NCBI GenBank assembly: GCA_944383905.1
Contig: CALWRI010000012.1
Span: forward strand, 1 to 53,617
DNA from: an uncultured Christensenellaceae bacterium
Lineage (GTDB): Bacteria; Bacillota; Clostridia; Christensenellales; UBA3700
Length of the DNA: 53,617 nucleotides
Reading direction: 5' to 3'
Numbering within the stretch: the stretch's first letter is position 1; every line of letters starts with the position of its first letter. Below, one piece after another: positions 24,378 to 31,863 of the stretch. The position numbers were made by a program, and so were the translations under genes. Under the pieces are notes generated by a model. That model searched no databases. It saw nothing but the letters and a program-made list of their open reading frames with translations, and was not told the DNA's origin.

Positions 24378-25160
24378 TTATATCATAAGCATCTTGTCGC
24401 TCTCGATCTTGAATTTTTCAAGAAGCTGTGCGACGGTAAGATTTTTCTTTTCCTCGCCTCGGACGTCGTATATGATATTGCCCTCGTTCATCATGATCAG
24501 ACGGTTGCCGTAACGTATCGCGTCTTTCATGTTGTGGGTGATCATTATCGTCGTCAGGTTGTTTATCGACGTGAGCTCCTCGGTAACGGAAAGCACCTTT
24601 TCCGCCGTCTTCGGGTCAAGCGCCGCGGTGTGCTCGTCGAGCAAAAGCACCTTGGGCTTTTTCATCGTCGCCATGAGCAACGTGAGCGCCTGTCTCTGTC
24701 CGCCCGAAAGAAGTCCGACCTTTGCCGTCATTCTGTCCTCAAGCCCGAGACCGAGTATCTTGAGCTGACTCTTGTAATCCACTTTCTCTCTGTGAGTCAC
24801 GCCCCAGGAAAGACCTCTCATCTTGCCTCTCCTCGCCGCGAGAGCAAGGTTTTCCTGTATCTCCATATTTGCCGCCGTACCCGTCATCGGGTCCTGGAAC
24901 ACTCTGCCGAGATACTTAGCGCGCTTGTACTCTTTGAGTTTGGTCACGTTCTTGCCGTCAAGCTCTATCGTGCCCTGTTCGGGGATATAAGCTCCCGCAA
25001 TGAGGTTGAGCAGAGTGGACTTGCCCGCGCCGTTGCCGCCGATCACGGTGATGAAATCGCCTTCTTCGACGTCGAGAGAGAGATTGATTATCGCCTTCTT
25101 TTCGTTGACCGTGCCCATATTGAAGGTCTTGGACACGTTTTTGAGACTGAGCATCGTCAT
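24378..25160 (-). CDS. ABC importer ATP-binding protein (TrpZ-type)
   Basis: 260 residues. Walker A GGNGAGKS, signature LLSGGQRQ, Walker B LLLDEHTAALD and switch histidine ITHN are all intact. It belongs with the permease and lipoprotein upstream, a set whose organisation matches the tryptophan/amino-acid importer TrpXYZ of streptococci (ABC_sub_bind family). The substrate here is not shown by the sequence. The ATG overlaps the permease stop as ATGA, with a GGAGGTGAGG site, so the two are translationally coupled. Confidence 0.92.
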   Translation of the reverse strand: MTMLSLKNVSKTFNMGTVNEKKAIINLSLDVEEGDFITVIGGNGAGKSTLLNLIAGAYIPEQGTIELDGKNVTKLKEYKRAKYLGRVFQDPMTGTAANMEIQENLALAARRGKMRGLSWGVTHREKVDYKSQLKILGLGLEDRMTAKVGLLSGGQRQALTLLMATMKKPKVLLLDEHTAALDPKTAEKVLSVTEELTSINNLTTIMITHNMKDAIRYGNRLIMMNEGNIIYDVRGEEKKNLTVAQLLEKFKIESDKMLMI

Positions 25161-26329
25161 CTGTCCTCACCTCCCGTCGGAGCAACGGAGAGCGCTTCCT
25201 GCGTTTCATTCGCCTCATCAAGCGCCTTCGAGCCGTACTTTTCGACATACTTTTCCTTTGTCCTGACCAGTTTTGCGCTCAATTTCTTGACCGTATTCTT
25301 GTCGGTGCACGTCCCGAGCTGCTCGGTGAGAGAACTTATCGTGCCGAGAAGCCTGAGTCTTTCCGCCTCTTTCTTCGCGGCTTTCTTTTCGTCTCTCCGC
25401 CTTGCGTAATCCGCGTATTTCGGATATTTTTCTCTCAGATAGTTGTCGAGCTTTTTGACGAGCGCCGCGCCTTTCGTCCTTATCGCGGGCAGGCAAAGCG
25501 CAATTACGACGAGCACAGCCGTGCTCAACTTTATGTATTCGGTCGGCAGACCGATATAATAGACGAGCGCGTAAATTATACGGTAGATCACGCTGCCTAC
25601 CACGACTCCGCCGAGAGTGACCGCAAAATTGCTGTTTGAAGGCAGGATGACTTCGCCTATTATGACCGAAGCGAGTCCCGCGACGATCGCGCCCTGACCC
25701 GTCGTCCAGCTTGCGGTGCCCTGTTCCTGCGCCACGAGCGCTCCCGAAAGAGCTATCAGAGCGTTGGAAAGCATGAGCCCGATTATCTTCGTATTGTCGG
25801 TGTTGATACCCTGCGCGCGGCACATCTTTTCGTTTGCGCCCGTCGCGCGGATCGCGCTGCCTATCTCCGTGCCGAAGAACCAATAGCACGCGGCTATCAC
25901 TCCCGCGACGCAGATCAGCGCCATTATCAGTATGCTGTAACGCGACATCATACCGCCGAAAACGGAATAGAACAACGGCACGTTGATAAGACCTATCGAC
26001 GCTTTGTTGTCCATCGTGATAAGTGTGACGGAATAGAGCGCGGTGAGCGTGATTATGCCCGAAAGTATCGGCGCTATCTTGAGCTTGGTATGCAGAAGCG
26101 CGGTCACGAGACCCGCCGCGGCACCCGCGAGAAGCGCGATAAAACAAACAGGAAGGCCGTGCCAGCCGCTGTTTTGTATCAGCGACGCCGCGACCGCCCC
26201 ACCAAGTGCGAAACTTCCTTCACACGTCAAATCGGCAAAATCGAGAAGCCTGTATGTTATGTATACGCCGATAGCCATAACGCCCCAGAGCAATCCCTGA
26301 TTCAAGCCGCCAAGAAGTACTGTATCCAT
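25157..26329 (-). CDS. ABC importer permease (TrpY-type, BPD_transp_2)
   Basis: 390 residues. About eight to nine hydrophobic spans fill residues 1-290, with the branched-chain-type permease pattern (e.g. TGANEKMCRAQGINTD and ANALIALSGALVAQEQG). Unusually, the last ~100 residues form a charged, lysine-rich cytoplasmic tail, probably coiled-coil (RRDEKKAAKKEAERLR), absent from most TrpY proteins as I know them. The start is preceded by a GGAGGGGGAG purine tract that is partly paired in a stem-loop (26342-26367). Middle gene of the importer operon. Confidence 0.9.
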   Translation of the reverse strand: MDTVLLGGLNQGLLWGVMAIGVYITYRLLDFADLTCEGSFALGGAVAASLIQNSGWHGLPVCFIALLAGAAAGLVTALLHTKLKIAPILSGIITLTALYSVTLITMDNKASIGLINVPLFYSVFGGMMSRYSILIMALICVAGVIAACYWFFGTEIGSAIRATGANEKMCRAQGINTDNTKIIGLMLSNALIALSGALVAQEQGTASWTTGQGAIVAGLASVIIGEVILPSNSNFAVTLGGVVVGSVIYRIIYALVYYIGLPTEYIKLSTAVLVVIALCLPAIRTKGAALVKKLDNYLREKYPKYADYARRRDEKKAAKKEAERLRLLGTISSLTEQLGTCTDKNTVKKLSAKLVRTKEKYVEKYGSKALDEANETQEALSVAPTGGEDR

Positions 26330-26341
26330 TATTTTTTCTCC

Positions 26342-26367
26342 CCCTCCCCGCCTTTCGACGGAGAGGG
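26342..26367 (-). promoter_or_regulatory. Intercistronic hairpin covering the permease ribosome site
   Basis: CCCTCTCCG pairs with CGGGGAGGG (nine pairs, one G-T) around an eight-base loop. The 3' strand is part of the purine-rich ribosome site for the permease. It could stabilise the upstream lipoprotein mRNA and limit permease translation, a common way to make excess binding protein; inferred only. Confidence 0.55.
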
Positions 26368-26380
26368 TCGTAGTATTTTA

Positions 26381-27412
26381 TTATTCTGCTTTATCTATAA
26401 CGCTTTGCGGAATGGTGAATCCGATCGCGTTTGCGACTTCGGTGTTCACAATGTAGGTGAAGTTTTCGGTCTGGCTCGCGACGGGGATCTCCATAGCGCT
26501 CTTCTGACCCATGAGGATCTCAAAAGCCTGCTGTGCCGCAAGTTTGCCGAGATAAGAATAGTCGACGCTCAAAGTAGCAACGCCGCAAAGTTCGGTCATG
26601 CCGCCTTCACCGCATACGATGGGAAGATTGATGCCGTCGGAGACGTTCTTCGCGTGTACGGTCGCAGCGTTTGCCGCAAGCACGTTGTCGGTCGGCAGAT
26701 AGACGATGTCCGCGCCCTTGTTCTTCAAGGAGTTGAGAGCGTTGCCGATATTGTCGACGCCGTCGATCGCTTCTTCAACGAAAGCTATGCCCTTTTCCTT
26801 GCACGCGCTCTTGACGGAATCCTTCTGAACGACGGAGTTGGTCTCCTTGCTCACGAAAAGTACGCCGATCGTAAGATCTTTGGTATCTCCGCCCATAAGC
26901 TCTACCATCAGGTCGACCTGCTGCGCGATCGGGTTGATGTCGGAAACGCCGGTGACGTTGCCGGACTGACCCTCGAGCTTGTCGACGAGCTTTGCGTCAA
27001 CGGGATCGGTGACCGCGTTGAAGATGACGGGGATGTGATAATCCTTCGCCTTGCTGACCGCAGTCTGCGAAGACGCGGTCGCGATGGAATAGATCAGATC
27101 CACTTTCTTCGCGATGAAGTTGTCGATGATGGAGCTGTTGTTGGCATCCTCGCCCTGCGCGTTGCTCTTGGTGAAGGTAACGGTCTTGCCCGCTTCCTTG
27201 ATCAGTTTTTCGAGTTCTTCGCAGAAGGCGTTGTTAGCCTTGTCCAGAGCGTCGTGGGGAGCAAGCTGAATGACGCCTACGCTGTAAGACGTCTTTGCCG
27301 CGTACTCCGCCTTTTGAGCTTCGTAGTCGAAATTGTCGACGCATGCCACAGCCATAAAACAGCAGGTGACCGCCGTGATCAGAGCTATCGTCATAATCAA
27401 AATCTTTTTCAT
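26381..27412 (-). CDS. ABC importer substrate-binding lipoprotein (TrpX-type, ABC_sub_bind)
   Basis: 343 residues from ATG 27412, after AAGGAGAG. The signal peptide MKKILIMTIALITAVTCCF ends in a lipobox-like MAVAC. The mature part shows the ABC_sub_bind pattern: VGVIQLAPHDALD, the IATASSQTAV and VFNAVTDPVDAKLV blocks, IGVLFVSKETNS and YLPTDNVLAAN. It delivers the ligand to the membrane permease. Aromatic amino acids are bound by the studied homologues, but specificity cannot be read here. First gene of the operon. Confidence 0.92.
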   Translation of the reverse strand: MKKILIMTIALITAVTCCFMAVACVDNFDYEAQKAEYAAKTSYSVGVIQLAPHDALDKANNAFCEELEKLIKEAGKTVTFTKSNAQGEDANNSSIIDNFIAKKVDLIYSIATASSQTAVSKAKDYHIPVIFNAVTDPVDAKLVDKLEGQSGNVTGVSDINPIAQQVDLMVELMGGDTKDLTIGVLFVSKETNSVVQKDSVKSACKEKGIAFVEEAIDGVDNIGNALNSLKNKGADIVYLPTDNVLAANAATVHAKNVSDGINLPIVCGEGGMTELCGVATLSVDYSYLGKLAAQQAFEILMGQKSAMEIPVASQTENFTYIVNTEVANAIGFTIPQSVIDKAE

Positions 27413-27455
27413 AATTCTCTCCTTCCGTTTATACGGATTTTTGAATATTGAAATT

Positions 27456-27484
27456 ATTATAACATATACCGCGTGCAAATTAAA
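27456..27484 (-). promoter_or_regulatory. Possible promoter of the ABC importer operon
   Basis: A good -10 TATAAT (27461-27456) with only a poor -35 (TTTAAT, 27484-27479) at 17 bases. An activator or extended contacts may be needed. No T-box or other riboswitch was recognised in the leader. Confidence 0.4.
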
Positions 27485-27566
27485 AGGGTTTTTGCGTTTT
27501 TTTATCATAATGTATACGAATTTGATTTTTTCACTTCAAATGCCGTTAAATCGTCCGTTTTATTGC

Positions 27567-27603
27567 AAAAAACGCCGCCTTTTTTTTTTGCAAAGACGAC
27601 GTT
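27567..27603 (-). terminator. Terminator of mrp
   Basis: A 12-pair stem AACGTCGTCTTT/AAAGGCGGCGTT (two or three G-T pairs) followed by TTTT on minus, about 36 bases beyond the mrp stop. The loop is an A-rich run. Confidence 0.85.
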
Positions 27604-27638
27604 CTGATATTCTGCATAAAGTCTCAAATCGTGAATAA

Positions 27639-28469
27639 TTATGCTTTCTTGCGCTTTTTTGCATTTTCGACCGCTTCGACGACGGGCGCGAGCTCGTCGC
27701 AGACGGCGTCCTCTATCCTGCCCTCGTCGCAAAGGTGCGCAAAAGCGGGGTTTATCGGCAGTCTTGCAAGAAGTTTCACCCCGTACTCCGCGCAGACCTC
27801 CTCCGCTTTCGACTCCCCGTATATATAATGTCTCTTGCCGCAGTTGTCGCACTCGAAATAGCTCATGTTCTCAACGACGCCGAGCACGGGCACGTCCATC
27901 ATCTTTGCCATCTTGAGCGCCTTTGCGACTATCATAGAGACGAGCTCCTGCGGAGACGTAACTATGATTATGCCGTCCACGGGCAGACTCTGAAATACGG
28001 TGAGCGGCACGTCGCCCGTTCCCGGCGGCATATCCACGACCATACAGTCCACCTCTCCCCAATCGACGTCGGTCCAGAACTGCTCCACCATGCCCGCGAT
28101 GAGCGGACCGCGCCATACGACGGGATCGTCCTCGTGTTCGAGCATCATGTTGACGGATATGAGTTTTGTGCCTTTACCCGTCATCGCGGGTACGATCATA
28201 CTGCCGTTGCCGTATGCCTTGCTCTTTATCCCGAACACCTTGCCCATCGAAGGACCCGTGACGTCCGCGTCGAGCACGCCGACTTTTGCACCCTTCTGCG
28301 CGAGAGCGCTCGCCGTGAGCGCGCTGACGAGAGACTTGCCGACGCCGCCCTTGCCGCTGACGACGGCAATTACCTTTTTGACTGACTTTGCGCCTTCTTT
28401 CTTCTTTTCTTCTTTGCGCTCTCCGCAATTTGCGGACGCGCAGGAAGAACAGTCGTGATTGCACTCCAT
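27639..28469 (-). CDS. Mrp/NBP35-family Fe-S cluster carrier ATPase
   Basis: 276 residues. The P-loop is the deviant Walker motif GKGGVGKS (39-46); Walker A' VLDADVTGPS and switch VVDMPPGTGDVP follow. A cysteine-rich N-terminus (CNHDCSSCASANC) resembles the ferredoxin-like end of NBP35, and a C-terminal CDNCGK gives the CxxC that bridges an Fe-S cluster at the dimer interface. Known relatives build and hand over [4Fe-4S] clusters in the cytosol. It has a strong GGGAGG site, immediately downstream of an intrinsic terminator-like hairpin (28481-28505). Confidence 0.93.
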   Translation of the reverse strand: MECNHDCSSCASANCGERKEEKKKEGAKSVKKVIAVVSGKGGVGKSLVSALTASALAQKGAKVGVLDADVTGPSMGKVFGIKSKAYGNGSMIVPAMTGKGTKLISVNMMLEHEDDPVVWRGPLIAGMVEQFWTDVDWGEVDCMVVDMPPGTGDVPLTVFQSLPVDGIIIVTSPQELVSMIVAKALKMAKMMDVPVLGVVENMSYFECDNCGKRHYIYGESKAEEVCAEYGVKLLARLPINPAFAHLCDEGRIEDAVCDELAPVVEAVENAKKRKKA

Positions 28470-28480
28470 ATATACCTCCC

Positions 28481-28505
28481 AAAAAAGAGCGCGAAGCGCC
28501 CTTTT
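28481..28505 (-). terminator. Terminator/attenuator directly before mrp
   Basis: AAAAGGGCGC/GCGCTCTTTT with a TTC loop and a T-run, ending at the base before the GGGAGG ribosome site of mrp. Either it ends the upstream DUF1624 transcript, or it is an attenuator in the mrp leader. Confidence 0.75.
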
Positions 28506-28547
28506 CTTATTCTTTATTTCACGATTTTTCCTTGCCCGTGTCTGTTT

Positions 28548-29399
28548 TTATATTATTACGAAACTCCCCGGCGTGATGAACAAAAAGCTGATCGCCGCAA
28601 GGATCACAGCTATCACGACCTGGTGAAAGACGTATACCCAGATCGCGATCCTACCCCAGAAATCGAACGGAGCGTGCCAGTCGTATTTGCCGAGCCACGG
28701 CAAAAGCGACCGCCTTGAAGGATACAGCATGGGCGCGATTCCCGCGCCGAGGAGCATATACCCCACCGACGGGAATATCGGATAATAGTCCGCCGAATAG
28801 AACGTCGACCTGTTGCCGATCATCCAGTCGCCGATGAAAAACCAATCGCTGTTGTCGCTGAACGCCTGCGGGTCCACCTGATAGCGCGCCGTGCAGAATT
28901 CGTTTATTATTATTATCATTATACCGACGGCAAGGCATATCACCGCCGTCCTGCGCGCGTTGTTGCGCGCGATAAAGTTGATGACGACCCAAAGCAGGAT
29001 CGCGACCGCGAACATATGCAATATGCCGAATTTTATCGGCATATCGAGCAGAGTCGTGACCGCGGTGATGATAACCGCGAAGACCGCCACTTCTATGCCG
29101 CGTTTCAGGTTGCTCCGCGAAAAGGTACATGATATGCCACAAAGCAACGCGAATATCCAGACGACTATATCCCTCGTGACGATTCTCAACGGACTTTCCG
29201 AATACACGAGCGCGCGCTCGTACAATCCGATAAAGAAGTCCGTTCCCTGCACCGCCGCCCATTCCGAGCCGAAGATGTCGCCGACGTCAAACATAAAATG
29301 GTCGAATATCATGAGAAGCACGCATACGCCCCTCAGAAAATCGAGCTCCCATATTCTGTTTCTTCTCGGCTTGAGCGCCTCCGCAGACCTTGATTTCAT
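28548..29399 (-). CDS. DUF1624 / heparan-alpha-glucosaminide acetyltransferase-like membrane protein
   Basis: 283 residues with about seven spans. The opening RIWELDFLRGVCVLLMIFDH is the DUF1624 signature, including the histidine aligned with the acyl-accepting residue of the human HGSNAT family, and KFGILHMFA carries a second conserved histidine. Members are thought to move acetyl groups across the membrane onto glycans; activity is untested in bacteria. The -10 box (29411-29406) is six bases before the ATG and no ribosome site is present, so the mRNA should be leaderless. Confidence 0.88.
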   Translation of the reverse strand: MKSRSAEALKPRRNRIWELDFLRGVCVLLMIFDHFMFDVGDIFGSEWAAVQGTDFFIGLYERALVYSESPLRIVTRDIVVWIFALLCGISCTFSRSNLKRGIEVAVFAVIITAVTTLLDMPIKFGILHMFAVAILLWVVINFIARNNARRTAVICLAVGIMIIIINEFCTARYQVDPQAFSDNSDWFFIGDWMIGNRSTFYSADYYPIFPSVGYMLLGAGIAPMLYPSRRSLLPWLGKYDWHAPFDFWGRIAIWVYVFHQVVIAVILAAISFLFITPGSFVII

Positions 29400-29405
29400 A
29401 GCAAA

Positions 29406-29434
29406 ATTATATCATTGACAAAGCGCATAGTCAA
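29406..29434 (-). promoter_or_regulatory. Promoter of the DUF1624 gene (leaderless)
   Basis: -35 TTGACT (29434-29429), 17-base spacer, -10 TATAAT (29411-29406). Six bases separate the -10 box from the ATG at 29399, placing the transcription start at or next to the start codon. Confidence 0.85.
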
Positions 29435-29517
29435 TCGTTAGCCGACCACGGATTTTGCCCGTGCGCCTCTCCCGTCCTCTCCGAACGCTTGTCCTGCCCC
29501 GAAAACTATCTTATTCC

Positions 29518-29850
29518 CTATTCAGACAAAAACAGCCTGACGATCTCTGCTAACGCGTTGCGCTTTTCTGCCGTAAGCTGCGAAAACGCCTGCATAAACG
29601 TCTGTTCGTCCTGCGACAGCTCCTTGAAATAAGGCACGAGCCGGAGCCTTTCGTCCACAAGCCCGAGCAGGAAATCGGACGACGTATCGAAATACCGCGC
29701 GAGCGCGACCACCGCCTGCGCCGCGGGCACACGCGTACCCGCTTCCCATTGCGCGACGGCGGATTGAGATACTCCCAGCTTTTTTGCGAGTTCGGACTGC
29801 GTAACGCCCTCTTCTTCTCTCAACAATTTCAATTTTTGACAAAATTCCAT
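29518..29850 (-). CDS. XRE-family HTH regulator
   Basis: 110 residues. The N-terminal helix-turn-helix (~8-62) follows the Cro/CI pattern: VTQSELAKKLGVSQSAVAQWEAGTR, then FDTSSDFLLGL (split here by family convention). The C-terminal ~45 residues are helical and probably a dimer or sensor part. It reads away from spo0A. A -10 box lies six bases before the ATG and no ribosome site is present, so it too appears leaderless. An inverted repeat over its -35 suggests self-repression. SinR-like control of spo0A is possible but unproven. Confidence 0.9.
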   Translation of the reverse strand: MEFCQKLKLLREEEGVTQSELAKKLGVSQSAVAQWEAGTRVPAAQAVVALARYFDTSSDFLLGLVDERLRLVPYFKELSQDEQTFMQAFSQLTAEKRNALAEIVRLFLSE

Positions 29851-29856
29851 ACGCTT

Positions 29857-29885
29857 ATTTTACCACGACCGCAAAAATATTACAA
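29857..29885 (-). promoter_or_regulatory. Promoter of the XRE gene (leaderless)
   Basis: -35 TTGTAA (29885-29880), 17-base spacer, -10 TAAAAT (29862-29857), six bases before the ATG at 29850. Confidence 0.65.
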
Positions 29886-29924
29886 TAATAATTGTGTTGT
29901 TGATAAAAAAATCACTTTTGTGAT
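29882..29924. promoter_or_regulatory. Two inverted repeats between the XRE gene and spo0A
   Basis: ACAAT-N4-ATTGT (29882-29895) overlaps the -35 of the XRE gene, and ATCAC-N4-GTGAT (29911-29924) lies 50 bases before the spo0A promoter. They are operator-sized palindromes at a divergent promoter; their binding proteins are unknown. Confidence 0.55.
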
Positions 29925-29974
29925 AATTTTGCGAATAATGCGGCTAAAAAGCGCTTTTTGCGGTTGATTTTTCT

Positions 29975-30002
29975 TTGATGTAAAAAGTTTTTGCAATAAA
30001 AT
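29975..30002 (+). promoter_or_regulatory. spo0A: Predicted promoter of spo0A
   Basis: -35 TTGATG (29975-29980), 16-base spacer, -10 TAAAAT (29997-30002). A sigma-H-type promoter was looked for but not convincingly found. Confidence 0.55.
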
Positions 30003-30029
30003 GAATTTTGTCAGAAAACGGAGGTAAAC

Positions 30030-30818
30030 ATGCAAAAAATCAGATTGTTAATTGCAGATGACGAAACGAGCTGCGCCCGCTCTCTCGCGGACAGCTTCGA
30101 AGGGGACGCCGACGTCGAGGTCATAGGTATCGCAAAGGACGGACTCGACGCAATAGCAAAGATAGAAACTCTCCAGCCCGACGCAGTCGCCCTGGACATA
30201 GTCATGCCCAATCTCGACGGATACGGCGTACTTTCAAACGTGGATTACTCGAAGCTCCGCAAGAGACCCGTATTCATCGTCGCGTCCGGTCTTTCGGGCG
30301 ACGCGTTCATCCGCAAGGCGATCGGCGCGGGAGCGGACTATTATATGCTCAAACCCATATCTCCGCAGGCGCTCAAGGAGAGGCTTGTCGAATGTTCGAG
30401 GGTCAAATACTCCCCCGTCGCCGTAAAGGACGACTCGCAGGTCAGACAGGCTATCCGCCGCAGCAGGCATACTCTCGACGAAAAACTCGCCAACATATTC
30501 ATTTCGGTCGGGATCCCCGCCCATATCAAAGGCTATCAGTTTCTGCGCGAGGCGATAAAGATGACGATCGACTCTCCCGAAGTGATAAACAGCATCACCA
30601 AAAAGCTGTACCCCGGCATTGCCAAAAACTTTGACACGTCTCCGTCCAAAGTAGAACGCGCGATACGCCACGCTATCGAAGTCGCATGGAACAGAGGCAA
30701 GATCGAAAACATCAACCAGATCTTCGGTATAAAGATATATTCCGCCAACGACAAGCCGACAAACGGAGAATTCATAGCTCTGCTTGCCGACAAGATGATA
30801 ATGGAAGGAGCGGTCTGA
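30030..30818 (+). CDS. spo0A: Stage 0 sporulation response regulator Spo0A
   Basis: 262 residues. Receiver domain: acidic pair Asp10/Asp11, phosphorylated Asp56 (VALDIVMPNLDG), Ser86 and Lys108. The C-terminal Spo0A DNA-binding domain is nearly canonical: GIPAHIKGYQFLREAI, SITKKLYPGIAKNF, the recognition-helix part SPSKVERAIRHAIEVAW, and IFGIKIYSANDKPTNGEF. It is the master switch for entry into sporulation and stationary-phase traits. It follows a perfect GGAGGT site. In most Clostridia and Bacilli spo0A follows spoIVB; here its neighbour is a divergent XRE regulator instead. Confidence 0.97.
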   Translation: MQKIRLLIADDETSCARSLADSFEGDADVEVIGIAKDGLDAIAKIETLQPDAVALDIVMPNLDGYGVLSNVDYSKLRKRPVFIVASGLSGDAFIRKAIGAGADYYMLKPISPQALKERLVECSRVKYSPVAVKDDSQVRQAIRRSRHTLDEKLANIFISVGIPAHIKGYQFLREAIKMTIDSPEVINSITKKLYPGIAKNFDTSPSKVERAIRHAIEVAWNRGKIENINQIFGIKIYSANDKPTNGEFIALLADKMIMEGAV

Positions 30819-30863
30819 CGAGCCGCCGCTTTGTCGAAAGCAACAAAATAGACAACCCCCAAA

Positions 30864-30882
30864 GTACCGCGATCTGCGGTAC
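30864..30882 (+). other. Hairpin after spo0A
   Basis: Perfect GTACCGC/GCGGTAC stem with a GATCT loop, not followed by a T-run, so probably an mRNA-stabilising hairpin before the terminator. Confidence 0.6.
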
Positions 30883-30895
30883 TCCCCCTCTTTCC

Positions 30896-30940
30896 GCGCC
30901 GCTTTTCCCCTTTTTTTGCGGCGCGGATTTTTTATTATTT
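30896..30940 (+). terminator. Terminator of spo0A
   Basis: Stem GCGCCGC/GCGGCGC with a T-rich loop, then GGATTTTTTATTATTTTT on plus. Confidence 0.8.
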
Positions 30941-31029
30941 TTCGGCACCTCTTTTTGCTCTGTTTTATATCGCGCGCACGCGATAATTAAAAAGATATGT
31001 AAAATATATCAAAAAAATATTAAAAAGTG

Positions 31030-31058
31030 TTTACAAACCGCGCAAGAGTGAATATAAT
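31030..31058 (+). promoter_or_regulatory. Promoter of the acidic zinc-ribbon gene
   Basis: -35 TTTACA (31030-31035), 17-base spacer, -10 TATAAT (31053-31058). Leader of about 55 bases to the ATG at 31121. Confidence 0.85.
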
Positions 31059-31120
31059 ACTACACGCAAAGGCAAGGAAATATTTGCCTCTGTCTACGGA
31101 AAATTTGCGAGGTAACGACT

Positions 31121-31642
31121 ATGGCAAAATACAAGAAATGTCCCAGATGCGAACTCAATTGGATCCCCGTTGAAGAAGAATATTGCGACGTCTGCAAAGC
31201 CGAGCTCAAGATCGGCGGAGCGACCCTTCTCGAAGACGAGGACGAAGACGAACTCCTCTGCCCCGTATGTCACACCAACTATCTCGAGCCGGGCGAAAAG
31301 ATCTGCGCCGAATGCGCGCGCAAAGCGGGCAAGAACGTCGACGACGAGGAATACGAAAAGGACGATCAGCCCGAAGAAAAGGACGAAAGCGAAGTCTCGT
31401 TTGACGAACTTGCCGAAGAAGAAGCGTGGAACGATTATGACGAACCCTTCGACGACAACGAAGATTTCGACAGCGACGATTACGGCGAAGCCTTCGACGA
31501 CGAAGAGAGTGAAGAAGAGGAAGAAGACGAAGAAGAATACAAAGACGAGCTCGACGACGACTTCAATTACGACATCAACGACGTCGATGACGACGAAGAA
31601 GAGGAAGAAGAAAACAACGGCGACGATGACGACGAGATCTAA
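31121..31642 (+). CDS. Double zinc-ribbon protein with long acidic tail
   Basis: 173 residues. Two CxxC...CxxC ribbons (Cys7/10/22/25 and Cys47/50/62/65) are joined by a short acidic stretch. Residues ~74-173 are almost entirely Asp, Glu, Asn, Tyr and Phe, giving a very acidic disordered tail that could mimic nucleic acid or bind basic proteins. The family is not named to my knowledge. Its own promoter, a GAGGT ribosome site and a good terminator show it is a real gene. A role beside spo0A is not indicated by the sequence. Confidence 0.85.
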   Translation: MAKYKKCPRCELNWIPVEEEYCDVCKAELKIGGATLLEDEDEDELLCPVCHTNYLEPGEKICAECARKAGKNVDDEEYEKDDQPEEKDESEVSFDELAEEEAWNDYDEPFDDNEDFDSDDYGEAFDDEESEEEEEDEEEYKDELDDDFNYDINDVDDDEEEEEENNGDDDDEI

Positions 31643-31677
31643 TCTCTCACAAACGAACGTATCGTATGAAAAAAAGG

Positions 31678-31706
31678 ACCGCTGCCCTGTGGGGCGGCGG
31701 TTTTTT
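31678..31706. terminator. Bidirectional terminator
   Basis: Ten-pair stem ACCGCTGCCC/GGGCGGCGGT with T-runs on both strands. It ends the zinc-ribbon transcript on plus and can also end the giant gene's transcript arriving on minus. Confidence 0.88.
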
Positions 31707-31863
31707 CATGCGGTTTTTCCCGTCTTTTGCTTTCGCGGGCGTTTTTACCGCTCCGCAAAACCCGTTCTCTTTCCAAACGGTCGAAAAGTCGTAGCGCGTT
31801 AAGCAAGCGAAGCGCTCCGCCTGATTTTGTCCGCAGCGTTCTTCACGTCGCGGAGGCGGCGTT
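31707..31863. other. Region between giant gene stop and terminator
   Basis: 157 bases with no gene. On minus, just past the stop, an out-of-frame run of codons encodes a short basic peptide (LKRRLRDVKNAADKIRR), which I regard as chance. Confidence 0.5.

Noticed and set aside
27413..27566. T-box or tryptophan riboswitch before the importer operon
   Set aside because: No T-box sequence or antiterminator was found in the leader.
29441..29465. CACGG/CCGTG hairpin after the XRE gene
   Set aside because: It lacks a T-run, so a terminator cannot be supported.
31480..31630. Simple-sequence GAAGAA repeats
   Set aside because: They encode the Asp/Glu tail of the zinc-ribbon protein and vary in codons, so they are not a microsatellite or CRISPR.
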